Shown: one piece after another, positions 18,705 through 27,463 of the stretch
Position numbering within the stretch: position 1 is the stretch's first letter
How the letters are laid out: every line of letters begins with the position of its first letter
From: Chitinophaga sp. YR573
GTDB lineage: Bacteria; Bacteroidota; Bacteroidia; Chitinophagales; Chitinophagaceae
Length of the DNA: 64,000 bases
Direction of reading: 5' to 3'
Assembly (NCBI RefSeq): GCF_900110995.1
Contig: NZ_FOJF01000002.1
Span: 124,001 to 188,000, forward strand
Notes under the pieces: model-generated
The model's database searches: none
What the model was told of the DNA's origin: nothing
What the model saw: the letters and a program-made list of their open reading frames with translations, nothing else
Translations under genes and position numbers: made by a program

Positions 18705-21700
18705 TAGCCTGGATAGAAAAGGTGTCGATACCTACGTATAAAGTTGGTAAGCCTGAAAAGAATCCGATGTTCCTGGAGAAGAGAGTATACCAGGGAAGTA
18801 GCGGGGTAGTATACCCGCATCCGGTCATAGAGCAGATTGCGGATGAGAAAACAGAGGTGGAATATACCGCTGTTTTCCTGGAAAACGAATACCTGAAGAT
18901 TATGATTCTGCCCGAGATAGGCGGTAGGATACAAAGAGCGTACGATAAAATAAGGAAACGTGATTTTGTCTATTATAACCAGGTGATTAAACCCGCATTG
19001 GTAGGACTGGCAGGTCCATGGATCTCCGGAGGAATAGAGTTCAACTGGCCGCAGCATCACCGGCCCAGCACTTTCGAGTCCGTAGATTATACAATAGAAG
19101 AAAATGCAGACGGAAGTAAAACAGTATGGGTAAATGAGACAGAGATTATGTTCCGTACTAAAGGTATGGCAGGGTTTACTTTATATCCCGATAAAGCTTA
19201 TTTAGAGATTAAAGGAAAATTGTTTAACCGTACACCTTTCCCTCAGACATTTTTATGGTGGGCCAATCCTGCTGTAAAAGTGAATGAACATTATCAATCC
19301 GTTTTCCCGCCGGATGTATATGCCGTATTTGATCACGGTAAAAGAGATGTATCAGATTTTCCTATAGCTACAGGTACCTATTACAAAGTGAATTATGCAC
19401 CAGGAACAGATATCTCCCGTTATGATACTATTCCTGTTCCTACTTCGTACATGGCTATCCGTTCCCAATATGATTTCATGGGTTGTTATGAACATGATAC
19501 ACAAGCAGGAATGCTGCATGTAGCAGACCATCATTTATCTCCCGGTAAAAAACAATGGACCTGGGGCAATGGAGACTTCGGATATGCATGGGACAGGAAT
19601 CTGACAGATGAAGATGGGCCTTACATTGAGTTAATGACCGGCGTATTTACAGATAATCAGCCAGATTTCTCCTGGTTACAGCCGAATGAAGGCAAAACTT
19701 TCGAACAGTATTTCATGCCTTACGCAGGTATTGGTATGGTGAAGAATGCAACGAAAGAGGCCATGATTAATGTCTCAGTTTCAGATAAGGAGATGGTGAT
19801 AAAGGTGTATGCTACTGCAAGATATGAAGGTGCAGTAATACAGGTATTGCAAAAAGATAAAATAGTAAAAGAGTATAAAGTAAATCTTTCACCTGCAGAT
19901 ATCTTCGAAGTTACTTTCTTAGGTGAAGCAGATAAAGTAATTGTAACAGATAACAAAGGCTCCATACTGGTATCCTGGCAGCCAGAAAAGCCTACAGATA
20001 AAGCGATTCCCGCTGCTGCTACACCGGCTAAACTACCTGCTGAAATAACACAGGTAGAAGATCTGTATCTAAACGGACTGCATTTAGAACAATACAGACA
20101 CGCAACCTTCAACCCGATAGACTATTATGAAGAGGGCTTAAGAAGAAGTCCCGGTGATATCCGCTGTAACAACGCAATGGGATTATTACACCTGAGACGT
20201 GGCCAGTTCAAAAAATCACTTCCCTTTTTCAGAACAGCAATTGAAACATTAACCAGCAGAAACCCCAATCCTTACGATGGGGAAGTATATTACAACTTAG
20301 GGCTAGCCTTATTTTATCAGAACGACTTAGACGAAGCATATGACTCTTTTTATAAAGCTACCTGGAATGACGCCTGGCAGCACAGCAGTTTCTTAATGCT
20401 GACAAGAATTGCCTGCGCCAAAGGAAAGTTTAAAGAAGCATTAGCATTAATAGAAAAATCATTAATCAGAAATTATCACAGTCACACCGCCCGTCACTTA
20501 AAAGCAATATTGCTAAGAAAGAACGTTGAGGAAACAGAAAAGAGAACCCAGTTTATAAAGGAATCAATATCTATAGATTCCTTTAATTATGGTTGTTTAT
20601 TCGAATGGTATCTCATAGAAAAAGATATAACCATACTGAATAAAATGAATACGCTCATGCGTGGCGCCTTGAATAATTACCTCGAATCATCATTAGACTA
20701 TGCACAGGCAGGGTTATATACAGAAGCTGCTGAAATATTAGATTATTGCCCATCTACCAATCCTTTAATAAACTACTATAAAGGCTGGTTTGCATTGAAA
20801 AACGGTGAAACTGATAAAGCTCTTGCATTATATAAACAGGCTGCCATACAAAACCCCGACAGATGTTTTCCAAATAAAATAGAAGAAGTATTGATTTTAG
20901 AAAATGCAATACTCTTAAATCCAACAGACGCACACGCACATTATTACCTGGGAAATTTCTGGTATGATAAAAGACAATACCCGGAAGCAATCGCCAACTG
21001 GGAAGCCGCTGTAAACCTGAATAACACTTTCGCTACCCCTTATCGTAATCTGTCATTAGCCTATTACAATAAGTTAAATGAAAAAGAGAAAGCCATAGAA
21101 TTCATGGAAAAGGCTTTTGCTTTAGACAGGACAGATTCCCGCATTTTAATGGAGCTGGATCAGTTGTATAAGATTACAGGTAAAGGATTTAAAGAGAGAT
21201 TGGATTTACTGGAAACACATGCTGCTTTAGTAGAAGAGAGAGATGACCTCTACCTGGAAAGAATAACATTGTACAATAATCTCAGGCAATTTGAACACGC
21301 AAAAACATTATTATCCAAAAGAAAATTCCACCCCTGGGAAGGTGGAGAAGGACGTGTAGTAGGACAGTACATTCTATGTTATACACAATTGGCTAAACAG
21401 GCTATCCAGCAAAAAGAGTTCGAAAAAGCACTGGAATTACTGATAGCAGTATCTACCTATCCTGATAATCTGGGAGAAGGTAAGTTGTATGGTGCCCAGG
21501 AGAATGATATCCATTATTTACTGGGTTGTGTATATGAAGGATTAAACCAGACTGATAAAGCAGGAGAATACTTTATCGCGGCTACACGTGGCATTAGCCA
21601 GCCAGTGCAGGCTATTTACTATAACGATCCTCAGCCCGATAAAATCGTATACCAGGCTTTAGCATGGCAAAAATTAGGAGAGCCTGAAAAGGCAACAGAA

Positions 21701-21961
21701 ATCTTCAACAGGTTCATCCTGTTTGGAGAGCAACACATGTTTGACGCAGTATTTATTGACTACTTCGCTGTATCACTACCGGACATGCTGGTGTTTGACA
21801 TGGACATTAATTTACGTAATACTATTCATTGTAAATACCTGGTAGGACTGGGGTATTCAGGTCTTGGAGATACTATACAAGGCCGTAAATACCTGGATGA
21901 CGTGCTGCAGTTAGATGTTAACCACCAGGGAGCAGTTTTTAACCCATTGATAAAGGAATAG
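18695..21961 (+). CDS. DUF5107-domain protein with C-terminal TPR array
   Basis: A 1088-residue protein without signal peptide or membrane segment, so probably cytoplasmic. The first about 380 residues are DUF5107, with YTAVFLENEYLKIMILPEIGGRI and GPWISGGIEFNWPQHHRP; this looks like a galactose-mutarotase-type beta-sandwich as found in carbohydrate-active enzymes. The rest (about 430-1070) is a run of TPR-like helical repeats, for example GEVYYNLGLALFYQNDLDEAY and AHYYLGNFWYDKRQYPEAIANWEAAVNLN. It overlaps the hydrolase upstream by ten bases and is followed by aldose 1-epimerase three bases later. A role in sugar recognition or cleavage inside the cell is inferred; I know of no assigned reaction that the sequence would prove. 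Confidence 0.75.
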   Translation: MEVIAWIEKVSIPTYKVGKPEKNPMFLEKRVYQGSSGVVYPHPVIEQIADEKTEVEYTAVFLENEYLKIMILPEIGGRIQRAYDKIRKRDFVYYNQVIKPALVGLAGPWISGGIEFNWPQHHRPSTFESVDYTIEENADGSKTVWVNETEIMFRTKGMAGFTLYPDKAYLEIKGKLFNRTPFPQTFLWWANPAVKVNEHYQSVFPPDVYAVFDHGKRDVSDFPIATGTYYKVNYAPGTDISRYDTIPVPTSYMAIRSQYDFMGCYEHDTQAGMLHVADHHLSPGKKQWTWGNGDFGYAWDRNLTDEDGPYIELMTGVFTDNQPDFSWLQPNEGKTFEQYFMPYAGIGMVKNATKEAMINVSVSDKEMVIKVYATARYEGAVIQVLQKDKIVKEYKVNLSPADIFEVTFLGEADKVIVTDNKGSILVSWQPEKPTDKAIPAAATPAKLPAEITQVEDLYLNGLHLEQYRHATFNPIDYYEEGLRRSPGDIRCNNAMGLLHLRRGQFKKSLPFFRTAIETLTSRNPNPYDGEVYYNLGLALFYQNDLDEAYDSFYKATWNDAWQHSSFLMLTRIACAKGKFKEALALIEKSLIRNYHSHTARHLKAILLRKNVEETEKRTQFIKESISIDSFNYGCLFEWYLIEKDITILNKMNTLMRGALNNYLESSLDYAQAGLYTEAAEILDYCPSTNPLINYYKGWFALKNGETDKALALYKQAAIQNPDRCFPNKIEEVLILENAILLNPTDAHAHYYLGNFWYDKRQYPEAIANWEAAVNLNNTFATPYRNLSLAYYNKLNEKEKAIEFMEKAFALDRTDSRILMELDQLYKITGKGFKERLDLLETHAALVEERDDLYLERITLYNNLRQFEHAKTLLSKRKFHPWEGGEGRVVGQYILCYTQLAKQAIQQKEFEKALELLIAVSTYPDNLGEGKLYGAQENDIHYLLGCVYEGLNQTDKAGEYFIAATRGISQPVQAIYYNDPQPDKIVYQALAWQKLGEPEKATEIFNRFILFGEQHMFDAVFIDYFAVSLPDMLVFDMDINLRNTIHCKYLVGLGYSGLGDTIQGRKYLDDVLQLDVNHQGAVFNPLIKE

Positions 21962-21964
21962 CCA

Positions 21965-23005
21965 ATGTTATCTGTTTTGAGTAAGAGTTATGGAAAAGAC
22001 TTATACCTGATCACTTTAAAAAATGATCAGATTGTTGTTAATATTACGAACCTGGGTTGTACGGTTACAGCTATCTATACACCTGATAGCAATGGTGTAA
22101 TGAAGAACATTGTTGCAGGATTTAGTGACCTGGCATTTTATGAACAGAATGATGCGTATTTTGGTTGTGTAGTAGGGCGTTATGCTAATCGTATTGCAGG
22201 AGGGAAGTTTACATTAGCCGGGCAACCGGTGCAGCTTTCTGTGAATGATGGTACCAACCATTTACACGGTGGTTTTGAAGGTTTTCATAAAAAAACCTGG
22301 TCTGTGGTGACTGAGATCAGAGAGGAAAATCAGGTAGGTGTGGTAATGGAATATTTAAGCAAAGATGGAGAAGAGGGATATCCGGGTAATTTACTGGTAC
22401 AGGTACGATATACACTGGATAACGCTTGTAAATTAAGTATCCGCTATACCGGTCATACCGATAAACCTACTCCGGTGAATCTCACCAATCATTCTTACTT
22501 TAATTTAAGTGGTTTTGAGCAGGCATTGATAACCGGTCATCTTTTAAAGATTAACGCTTCACATTATACCGGTAAGAATAATCATAATGTACCAGATGGC
22601 AGTGTGATCGAAGTACGGGGCACAGCCCTGGATTTTCAGCAGGCTAAACGAATAGGGGATGATATTGATCAGTTTCCCGATGACAAAGGATTTGATCATA
22701 ATTATGTTTTAAATAGTGAAGGAGAGATAACAGAAGCTGCAGTATTATATGAACCGGTAACAGGGCGGGAGTTAAGGGTATTTACAGATCAGCCGGGGAT
22801 GCAGTTATATACGGCGAACTGGTGGTACGGTGGCTTATACCCTAGACACGGAGCAGTGGCATTGGAAACACAGGCTTTTCCTGACAGCCCGAATCATCCT
22901 TCATTTCCCTGTACTATTTTACATCCGGGAGAAGTGTATGAGAAACATACGATTTATGAGTTTGGAGTGAGATCATTAAAATCCAGTTATGAAACAATCT
23001 TATAA
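21965..23005 (+). CDS. galM: Aldose 1-epimerase (galactose mutarotase)
   Basis: A 346-residue cytoplasmic mutarotase converting beta to alpha anomers of hexoses before phosphorylation or oxidation. Signatures are VVGRYANRIAGGKFTLAG, the catalytic-histidine block VNLTNHSYFNLSG, FDHNYVLN, and VALETQAFPDSPNHPSFP, which carries the catalytic glutamate. No signal peptide is present, unlike several secreted GalM homologues in this phylum. It lies in the PUL between the DUF5107-TPR protein and the MFS porter, whose start it overlaps by 17 bases. A hexose such as galactose is the expected product of this locus. Confidence 0.92.
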   Translation: MLSVLSKSYGKDLYLITLKNDQIVVNITNLGCTVTAIYTPDSNGVMKNIVAGFSDLAFYEQNDAYFGCVVGRYANRIAGGKFTLAGQPVQLSVNDGTNHLHGGFEGFHKKTWSVVTEIREENQVGVVMEYLSKDGEEGYPGNLLVQVRYTLDNACKLSIRYTGHTDKPTPVNLTNHSYFNLSGFEQALITGHLLKINASHYTGKNNHNVPDGSVIEVRGTALDFQQAKRIGDDIDQFPDDKGFDHNYVLNSEGEITEAAVLYEPVTGRELRVFTDQPGMQLYTANWWYGGLYPRHGAVALETQAFPDSPNHPSFPCTILHPGEVYEKHTIYEFGVRSLKSSYETIL

Positions 23006-24302
23006 TAATACCTATATCCTTGGGATCTCCTTTATTTCTGCATTGGGAGGTTACCTGTTTGGGTTTGATTTTGCCGTTATTTCAGGGGCATTGCCCTTTT
23101 TACAGCAACAGTTTGGTCTGGATGCTTACTGGGAAGGATTTGCGACTGGCAGTCTGGCCCTGGGGGCAATCATCGGTTGCCTGGTGGCCGGAACAATGGC
23201 AGACAAATACGGGCGCAAAAAAGGCCTGTTACTGGCAGCCGCGATCTTTGGCATTTCGTCTCTGGCGATGGCATTAGCGCCGGCCCGGGATTTCTTTATA
23301 GCCTTCCGGCTGGTAGCAGGGATTGGTGTGGGCATGGCATCTATGTTGTCCCCTATGTACATCGCAGAGGTGGCACCAGCGCATTTACGGGGTCGTATGG
23401 TGGCCATTAACCAGCTGACTGTAGTAACAGGTATACTGGTGACTAACCTGGTAAATTATACGTTAAGAAATAATGGGCCAGATGCCTGGAGATGGATGTT
23501 TGGGCTGGGTATTATTCCTTCCCTGTTATTCTTCGCAGGAGCCTTATGGCTGCCCGAAAGCCCGCGCTGGCTGGTAAAAGTGGGCAGGTCAGAAGAAGCT
23601 GGTATAATACTGGAAAAAATAGGGAATGCAAAGGATGCGCTGGGTATTATCGAGCGGTCAATGAACGAAAAACTAAACGTAGGTCCGGCATTTAATAAGG
23701 CCGTATTACCTGCCGTATTTATCGGTATAATCCTGGCTATTTTCCAGCAGTTATGCGGTATTAACGTAGTGTTCAATTACACTCCCAGGATTTTCCAGAG
23801 TATAGGCGTTTCACAGGACGGTCAGTTATTACAAACCGTTTTCATCGGAGGGGTAAACCTGGTATTTACGCTGCTGGCGATGGTACTGGTGGATAAGCTG
23901 GGCCGCAAACCATTAATGCTGATAGGAGCTGGTGGACTGGCTATTCTGTATATTATCGTGGTAAGGATGCTGGCAGCAGGTTCTGCCAATGTATCCTGGT
24001 TCCTGCTGGCGGCCATTGGTACATATGCGATGTCGTTAGCCCCTGTTACCTGGGTACTGATCTCTGAAATATTCCCTAACAAGATCCGTAGCGCCGCCAC
24101 TTCAATTGCTGTACTATCTCTCTGGGCCGCTTATTTCGTACTGGTATTCACTTTCCCTATCCTTTTTGAAAGGTTGAAGGACAGTACTTTTTATATTTAT
24201 GCAGTAATCTGTGTACTGGGTTTTATATTTATCTGGAGAAATGTACAAGAAACAAAAGGAAAAACACTAGAAGAACTGGAAGATGTAATTGTGAGGCATT
24301 AA
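22989..24302 (+). CDS. MFS sugar porter (XylE/GLUT-type)
   Basis: A 437-residue inner-membrane sugar:H+ symporter or facilitator with 12 hydrophobic segments. Sugar-porter signatures are all visible: GYLFGFDFAVISGALPF in helix 1, DKYGRKKG after helix 2, PESPRWLVK before the central loop, QQLCGINVVFNYTP in helix 7, DKLGRKPLM, and the C-terminal ETKGKTLEELE. It overlaps galM by 17 bases and moves with the PUL operon. It should carry monosaccharides freed in the periplasm, such as galactose, glucose or xylose, into the cell; the substrate is not determined by sequence. Confidence 0.93.
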   Translation: MKQSYNNTYILGISFISALGGYLFGFDFAVISGALPFLQQQFGLDAYWEGFATGSLALGAIIGCLVAGTMADKYGRKKGLLLAAAIFGISSLAMALAPARDFFIAFRLVAGIGVGMASMLSPMYIAEVAPAHLRGRMVAINQLTVVTGILVTNLVNYTLRNNGPDAWRWMFGLGIIPSLLFFAGALWLPESPRWLVKVGRSEEAGIILEKIGNAKDALGIIERSMNEKLNVGPAFNKAVLPAVFIGIILAIFQQLCGINVVFNYTPRIFQSIGVSQDGQLLQTVFIGGVNLVFTLLAMVLVDKLGRKPLMLIGAGGLAILYIIVVRMLAAGSANVSWFLLAAIGTYAMSLAPVTWVLISEIFPNKIRSAATSIAVLSLWAAYFVLVFTFPILFERLKDSTFYIYAVICVLGFIFIWRNVQETKGKTLEELEDVIVRH

Positions 24303-24341
24303 CGCATAATGCTTAAATTAGAGGTCTATTTGATAAACATT

Positions 24342-24962
24342 ATGGCGCAGACATCTTCAATTACCACACTATTTATAGACATAGGCGGTGTTCTCCTGAC
24401 TAATGGCTGGGATCGCGCAGCGCGCAAGCTGGCGGCAAGTACTTTCTCTCTGGATCTGGTAGAGCTGGAAGAAAGACATCATCTTACCTTTGATACTTAT
24501 GAGGAAGGTAAGCTCACGATGGACGAGTATCTTAGCAGGATCGTATTTTACGAAGACCGCAGTTTTACCAGGGAAACATTCAAAGAGTTTATGTTCTCCC
24601 GAACGGAGCCTTACAATGAAATGATAGAACTGATCTGCAAGCTGAAAGAAAAACATGGCTTAAAGATCGCTATCGTGAACAATGAAGGACGTGAGTTAAA
24701 TCAATACAGGATCACCACATTCGGGATCAATAAATTTGTAGATTTTTTTATCTCTTCCTGTTTTGTTCATTTCCGTAAACCGGATGCAGATATCTTCCGC
24801 ATTGCACTGGATATCGCATTCGTAAAGCCAGAGGAAGTATTGTATATAGAAGACCGTGCGATGTTCGTATCCGTGGCTGAAAACCTCGGTATTAACGGAC
24901 TATTGCATGTGGATTATGCTTCTACAAAAGAGAAACTGGCCAGTCATGGCCTCACATTATAA
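24342..24962 (+). CDS. HAD-superfamily hydrolase
   Basis: A 206-residue HAD phosphatase from ATG 24342. An in-frame ATG at 24309 would add a poorly conserved leader. Motif I is LFIDIGGVLL, with a glycine in the second acidic position as in YihX-like members; motif II/III candidates are IVNNEG and HFRKPDADIF, and motif IV is YIEDR. A helical cap occupies about residues 20-100. The best-known relatives hydrolyse sugar phosphates such as glucose-1-phosphate, which would fit the PUL position, but the substrate is inference. It is the last gene of the operon and is followed by a palindromic repeat region. Confidence 0.85.
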   Translation: MAQTSSITTLFIDIGGVLLTNGWDRAARKLAASTFSLDLVELEERHHLTFDTYEEGKLTMDEYLSRIVFYEDRSFTRETFKEFMFSRTEPYNEMIELICKLKEKHGLKIAIVNNEGRELNQYRITTFGINKFVDFFISSCFVHFRKPDADIFRIALDIAFVKPEEVLYIEDRAMFVSVAENLGINGLLHVDYASTKEKLASHGLTL

Positions 24963-24974
24963 ACTACTCAATAA

Positions 24975-25076
24975 GCTCCGTTAGGAGCGACGTGTTTGTA
25001 GCAATATTTATATCCTCTTTAATAGACTCCGTAGGAGTCCCCTAATATTCACAATTAAGGGACTCCTGCGGAGTCT
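24975..25076. repeat. Nested palindromic intergenic repeat (REP/BIME-like)
   Basis: Three short palindromes occur in about 100 bases: GCTCC-GTTA-GGAGC (24975-24988), GACTCCGTAGGAGTC (25025-25039) and GACTCC-TGC-GGAGTC (25061-25075). The last two also pair with each other: arms 25024-25043 and 25057-25076 match at 18 of 20 positions around a 13-base loop. The layout resembles dispersed palindromic units of bacterial genomes and could also act as a terminator between the convergent HAD and RNase H genes. Confidence 0.8.
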
Positions 25077-25101
25077 GTATTTTATTGTTTAAAAGTATCT
25101 G

Positions 25102-25560
25102 TTATAGCTGTTTTCGAACGATACTGCGGGAGAGTTTGTCTGCTTCAATATTGTAATTGAGTTCGCCATCGTTCTTCTGATGGGCTTTAATCTTTATAAA
25201 TTCAACGGGAGGATCAACAATGAGATCGAGGAATAATTTAACGAGATCTGCATTACGTATATCCGTTCCTTTCTTAGTAGAAAAGGAACGGGCGGAGAGT
25301 TTTTCTTTTCTGTCTGCCAGTGTAACAACATACTGGCTGTCTGAAATAATACGTATTGCCGTAACGGCTGTATAATGTTCTTTTACATGCTGGATGGCTT
25401 TGATCACAGCTGTGAGTTCCATCCTGTTATGTGTGGTATCTGTTGCTTCACCGGTAAGCACAACTTTCTCTTCATCAATAAAAATAATCGCAGCCCAGCC
25501 CCCGTTGAGGTGCTGGGTATGACAACTTCCATCTGTATATATAGTTGCGATCCTGTCCAT
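25102..25560 (-). CDS. rnhA: Ribonuclease HI
   Basis: A 152-residue type 1 RNase H that cuts the RNA strand of RNA-DNA hybrids. The catalytic DEDD set is visible: D10 in IYTDGS, E48 in NRMEL, D74 in ISDSQYV and D141 in EADKLSR, with H127 of KAHQKN in the active-site flap position. It begins nine bases after the J-domain gene, so the two may be co-transcribed on the minus strand. There is no extra N-terminal hybrid-binding domain. Confidence 0.93.
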   Translation of the reverse strand: MDRIATIYTDGSCHTQHLNGGWAAIIFIDEEKVVLTGEATDTTHNRMELTAVIKAIQHVKEHYTAVTAIRIISDSQYVVTLADRKEKLSARSFSTKKGTDIRNADLVKLFLDLIVDPPVEFIKIKAHQKNDGELNYNIEADKLSRSIVRKQL

Positions 25561-25568
25561 GGAAGCAA

Positions 25569-26015
25569 TTATGCTACCACGGCCTTACTAACTTTGCGGT
25601 ATACAAATTCATGGTAGATATGCCTGCGGCAGAATCTTCCCGGAGAATCTGAATTGACGAGCTTAATATAGAGCGCTTTCGGTACTTCGAAATACTCATA
25701 ACTGCTGCCGTCATGGAAAGTAAGGAGTAAGGTTGTCTTTGTATAAGAGAAGTCCAGGATCATGGACGCAGAGATCGTTTCTGTATACTGAGGTAAGGCA
25801 GCCTCAATAGTTTCAGGAGCAATACTTACCAGAAAGTGGTAAGCCTCAATCACTTGTTTGCTTTTTTCTTCAGCTTCCTGCTTTTTAGCATCATCGTCCT
25901 GGAATTTGTCAGGATGCCATTCCTTCATTAAATTTCGGTAAATGGTCTTTAATTCCTGTAATTCAGTAGTTTTTGATACTCCAAGCAGCTTCCGGTAATC
26001 TATAATTTTCTTCAT
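25569..26015 (-). CDS. J-domain protein with C-terminal KTSC domain
   Basis: A 148-residue protein joining two small domains. Residues about 5-65 form a DnaJ-like J domain with the HPD signature (EWHPDKF, H34-D36), expected to stimulate an Hsp70 ATPase. Residues about 80-142 match the KTSC domain (ASMILDFSYTKTTLLLTFHDGS and YEYFEVPKALY, ending IYHEFVYRK), a small fold associated with RNA metabolism by family description. There is no zinc finger or membrane segment. It is upstream of rnhA on the minus strand and divergent from cydA. The client is unknown. Confidence 0.83.
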   Translation of the reverse strand: MKKIIDYRKLLGVSKTTELQELKTIYRNLMKEWHPDKFQDDDAKKQEAEEKSKQVIEAYHFLVSIAPETIEAALPQYTETISASMILDFSYTKTTLLLTFHDGSSYEYFEVPKALYIKLVNSDSPGRFCRRHIYHEFVYRKVSKAVVA

Positions 26016-26113
26016 AAATGTGCAAAGGTAATCGTTTTAACCGCTTTGCAAGCATTTTTAGCTAATCTGACCAAAATATGATCTTTATCAGGGACGTGGT
26101 GCTTAGTATTTAG

Positions 26114-26121
26114 TAGTTTTG
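26114..26121 (+). promoter_or_regulatory. Candidate Bacteroidota -7 element upstream of cydA
   Basis: TAGTTTTG fits the Bacteroidota -7 consensus TANNTTTG and lies 19 bases before the cydA ATG. No convincing TTTG -33 element is seen at the expected spacing, so this is a weak call. Confidence 0.35.
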
Positions 26122-26140
26122 ACTTATACAAAATATATAT

Positions 26141-27463
26141 ATGAATGATTTTATAGCTGCCAGGTCGCAGATGGGGCTTTCGCTGGGCTTTCATATTGTG
26201 TTCTCGTGTATTGGAATGGTAATGCCCTTTTTTATGGCAGTGGCGCATTTCTACTGGCTACGCACTAACAACATCGTTTATAAGAATATTACCAAGGCAT
26301 GGAGTAAGGGGGTGGCTATCTTTTTTGCTACAGGAGCGGTATCCGGTACCGTACTGTCCTTTGAACTGGGGCTGTTATGGCCGGAGTTCATGAAACATGC
26401 AGGGCCTATCTTCGGGATGCCCTTTTCGCTGGAAGGAACGGCCTTCTTTATAGAGGCGATCGCCCTGGGCTTTTTCCTGTATGGGTGGGACCGCTTCAAT
26501 AAATGGTTTCACTGGATAACCGGGGTAGTCGTAGGAATAAGCGGACTGGTATCCGGTATCCTGGTAGTGGCCGCCAATGCATGGATGAACAGTCCTGCAG
26601 GATTCGACTTTGTGAATGGGCAATATCTGAATATAGATCCCATCAAAGCCATGTTCAATGATGCCTGGTTCTCACAGGCTTTACATATGTGTATTGCGGC
26701 ATTTTCTGCCACCGGCTTTGCCGTGGCGGGCATTCATGCCCTGATGATCTTAAAAAAGCAGAACGTTTATTTCCATACGCAGTCATTCAGGATTGCAGCT
26801 GTTTTTGCCTGTGTGGCAGCGCTGTTACAACCATTAAGCGGAGATATTTCTGCTAAAGATGTATCCAAACGTCAGCCGGCAAAACTGGCTGCCATGGAGG
26901 CCCATTTTCATACAGAGCCTGCCTCTTCACTGGTAATAGGAGGGATTCCTGATGTAGAAGCACAGAAAGTGAACTATGGCCTGCAGATCCCCGGTTTATT
27001 AAGCCTCATGGTGCATGGGGATTTTAAAACACCGGTAGATGGGTTAGATAAAATTCCTGTAGAAAATCAGCCACCTGTATCAATTACGCATTATGCTTTC
27101 CAGATAATGGTAGGGCTGGGGATGGTCATGTTGCTGATTGCTGTTTGTTATTTCATTGCTATCCTGAAGAAAAAAAGCTGGTTATCACGACAATGGTTAC
27201 TACGTATGTTCGTCATTGCCACTCCAATGGGATTCATTGCAGTTGAAGCAGGATGGACAGTCACAGAAGTCGGACGGCAACCCTGGATCATCAATGGTAT
27301 CATGCGTACTGCCGATGCGGTTACGCCAATGCCCGGCATTGTCTATTCTTTTTATATTTTCACTGCTATGTATATCTCCCTGTCGCTGATCGTTACATTC
27401 CTGTTATACAGGCAGATCAAAATGGTAGATAAGATTTATGATGTTAAAAACCAGGCCGTATGA
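26141..27463 (+). CDS. cydA: Cytochrome bd ubiquinol oxidase subunit I
   Basis: A 440-residue multi-helix subunit of the high-affinity terminal oxidase that reduces oxygen with quinol and generates proton motive force. Signatures are ARSQMGLSLGFHIVFSC (haem-ligand histidine H18), GTVLSFELGLLWPEF, VVAANAWMNSPAGF, the mid-protein ALHMCIAAFSATGFAVAGIH and the quinol/haem region EAGWTVTEVGRQPW. The Q-loop is short, as in many non-enterobacterial enzymes. It overlaps cydB by four bases. This is a core respiration gene, used particularly under low oxygen. Confidence 0.96.
   Translation: MNDFIAARSQMGLSLGFHIVFSCIGMVMPFFMAVAHFYWLRTNNIVYKNITKAWSKGVAIFFATGAVSGTVLSFELGLLWPEFMKHAGPIFGMPFSLEGTAFFIEAIALGFFLYGWDRFNKWFHWITGVVVGISGLVSGILVVAANAWMNSPAGFDFVNGQYLNIDPIKAMFNDAWFSQALHMCIAAFSATGFAVAGIHALMILKKQNVYFHTQSFRIAAVFACVAALLQPLSGDISAKDVSKRQPAKLAAMEAHFHTEPASSLVIGGIPDVEAQKVNYGLQIPGLLSLMVHGDFKTPVDGLDKIPVENQPPVSITHYAFQIMVGLGMVMLLIAVCYFIAILKKKSWLSRQWLLRMFVIATPMGFIAVEAGWTVTEVGRQPWIINGIMRTADAVTPMPGIVYSFYIFTAMYISLSLIVTFLLYRQIKMVDKIYDVKNQAV

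Noticed and set aside
23020..23410. Plus-strand frames of 85 and 77 codons inside the MFS porter
   Set aside because: They are alternative frames within a gene that shows all sugar-porter motifs in its own frame.
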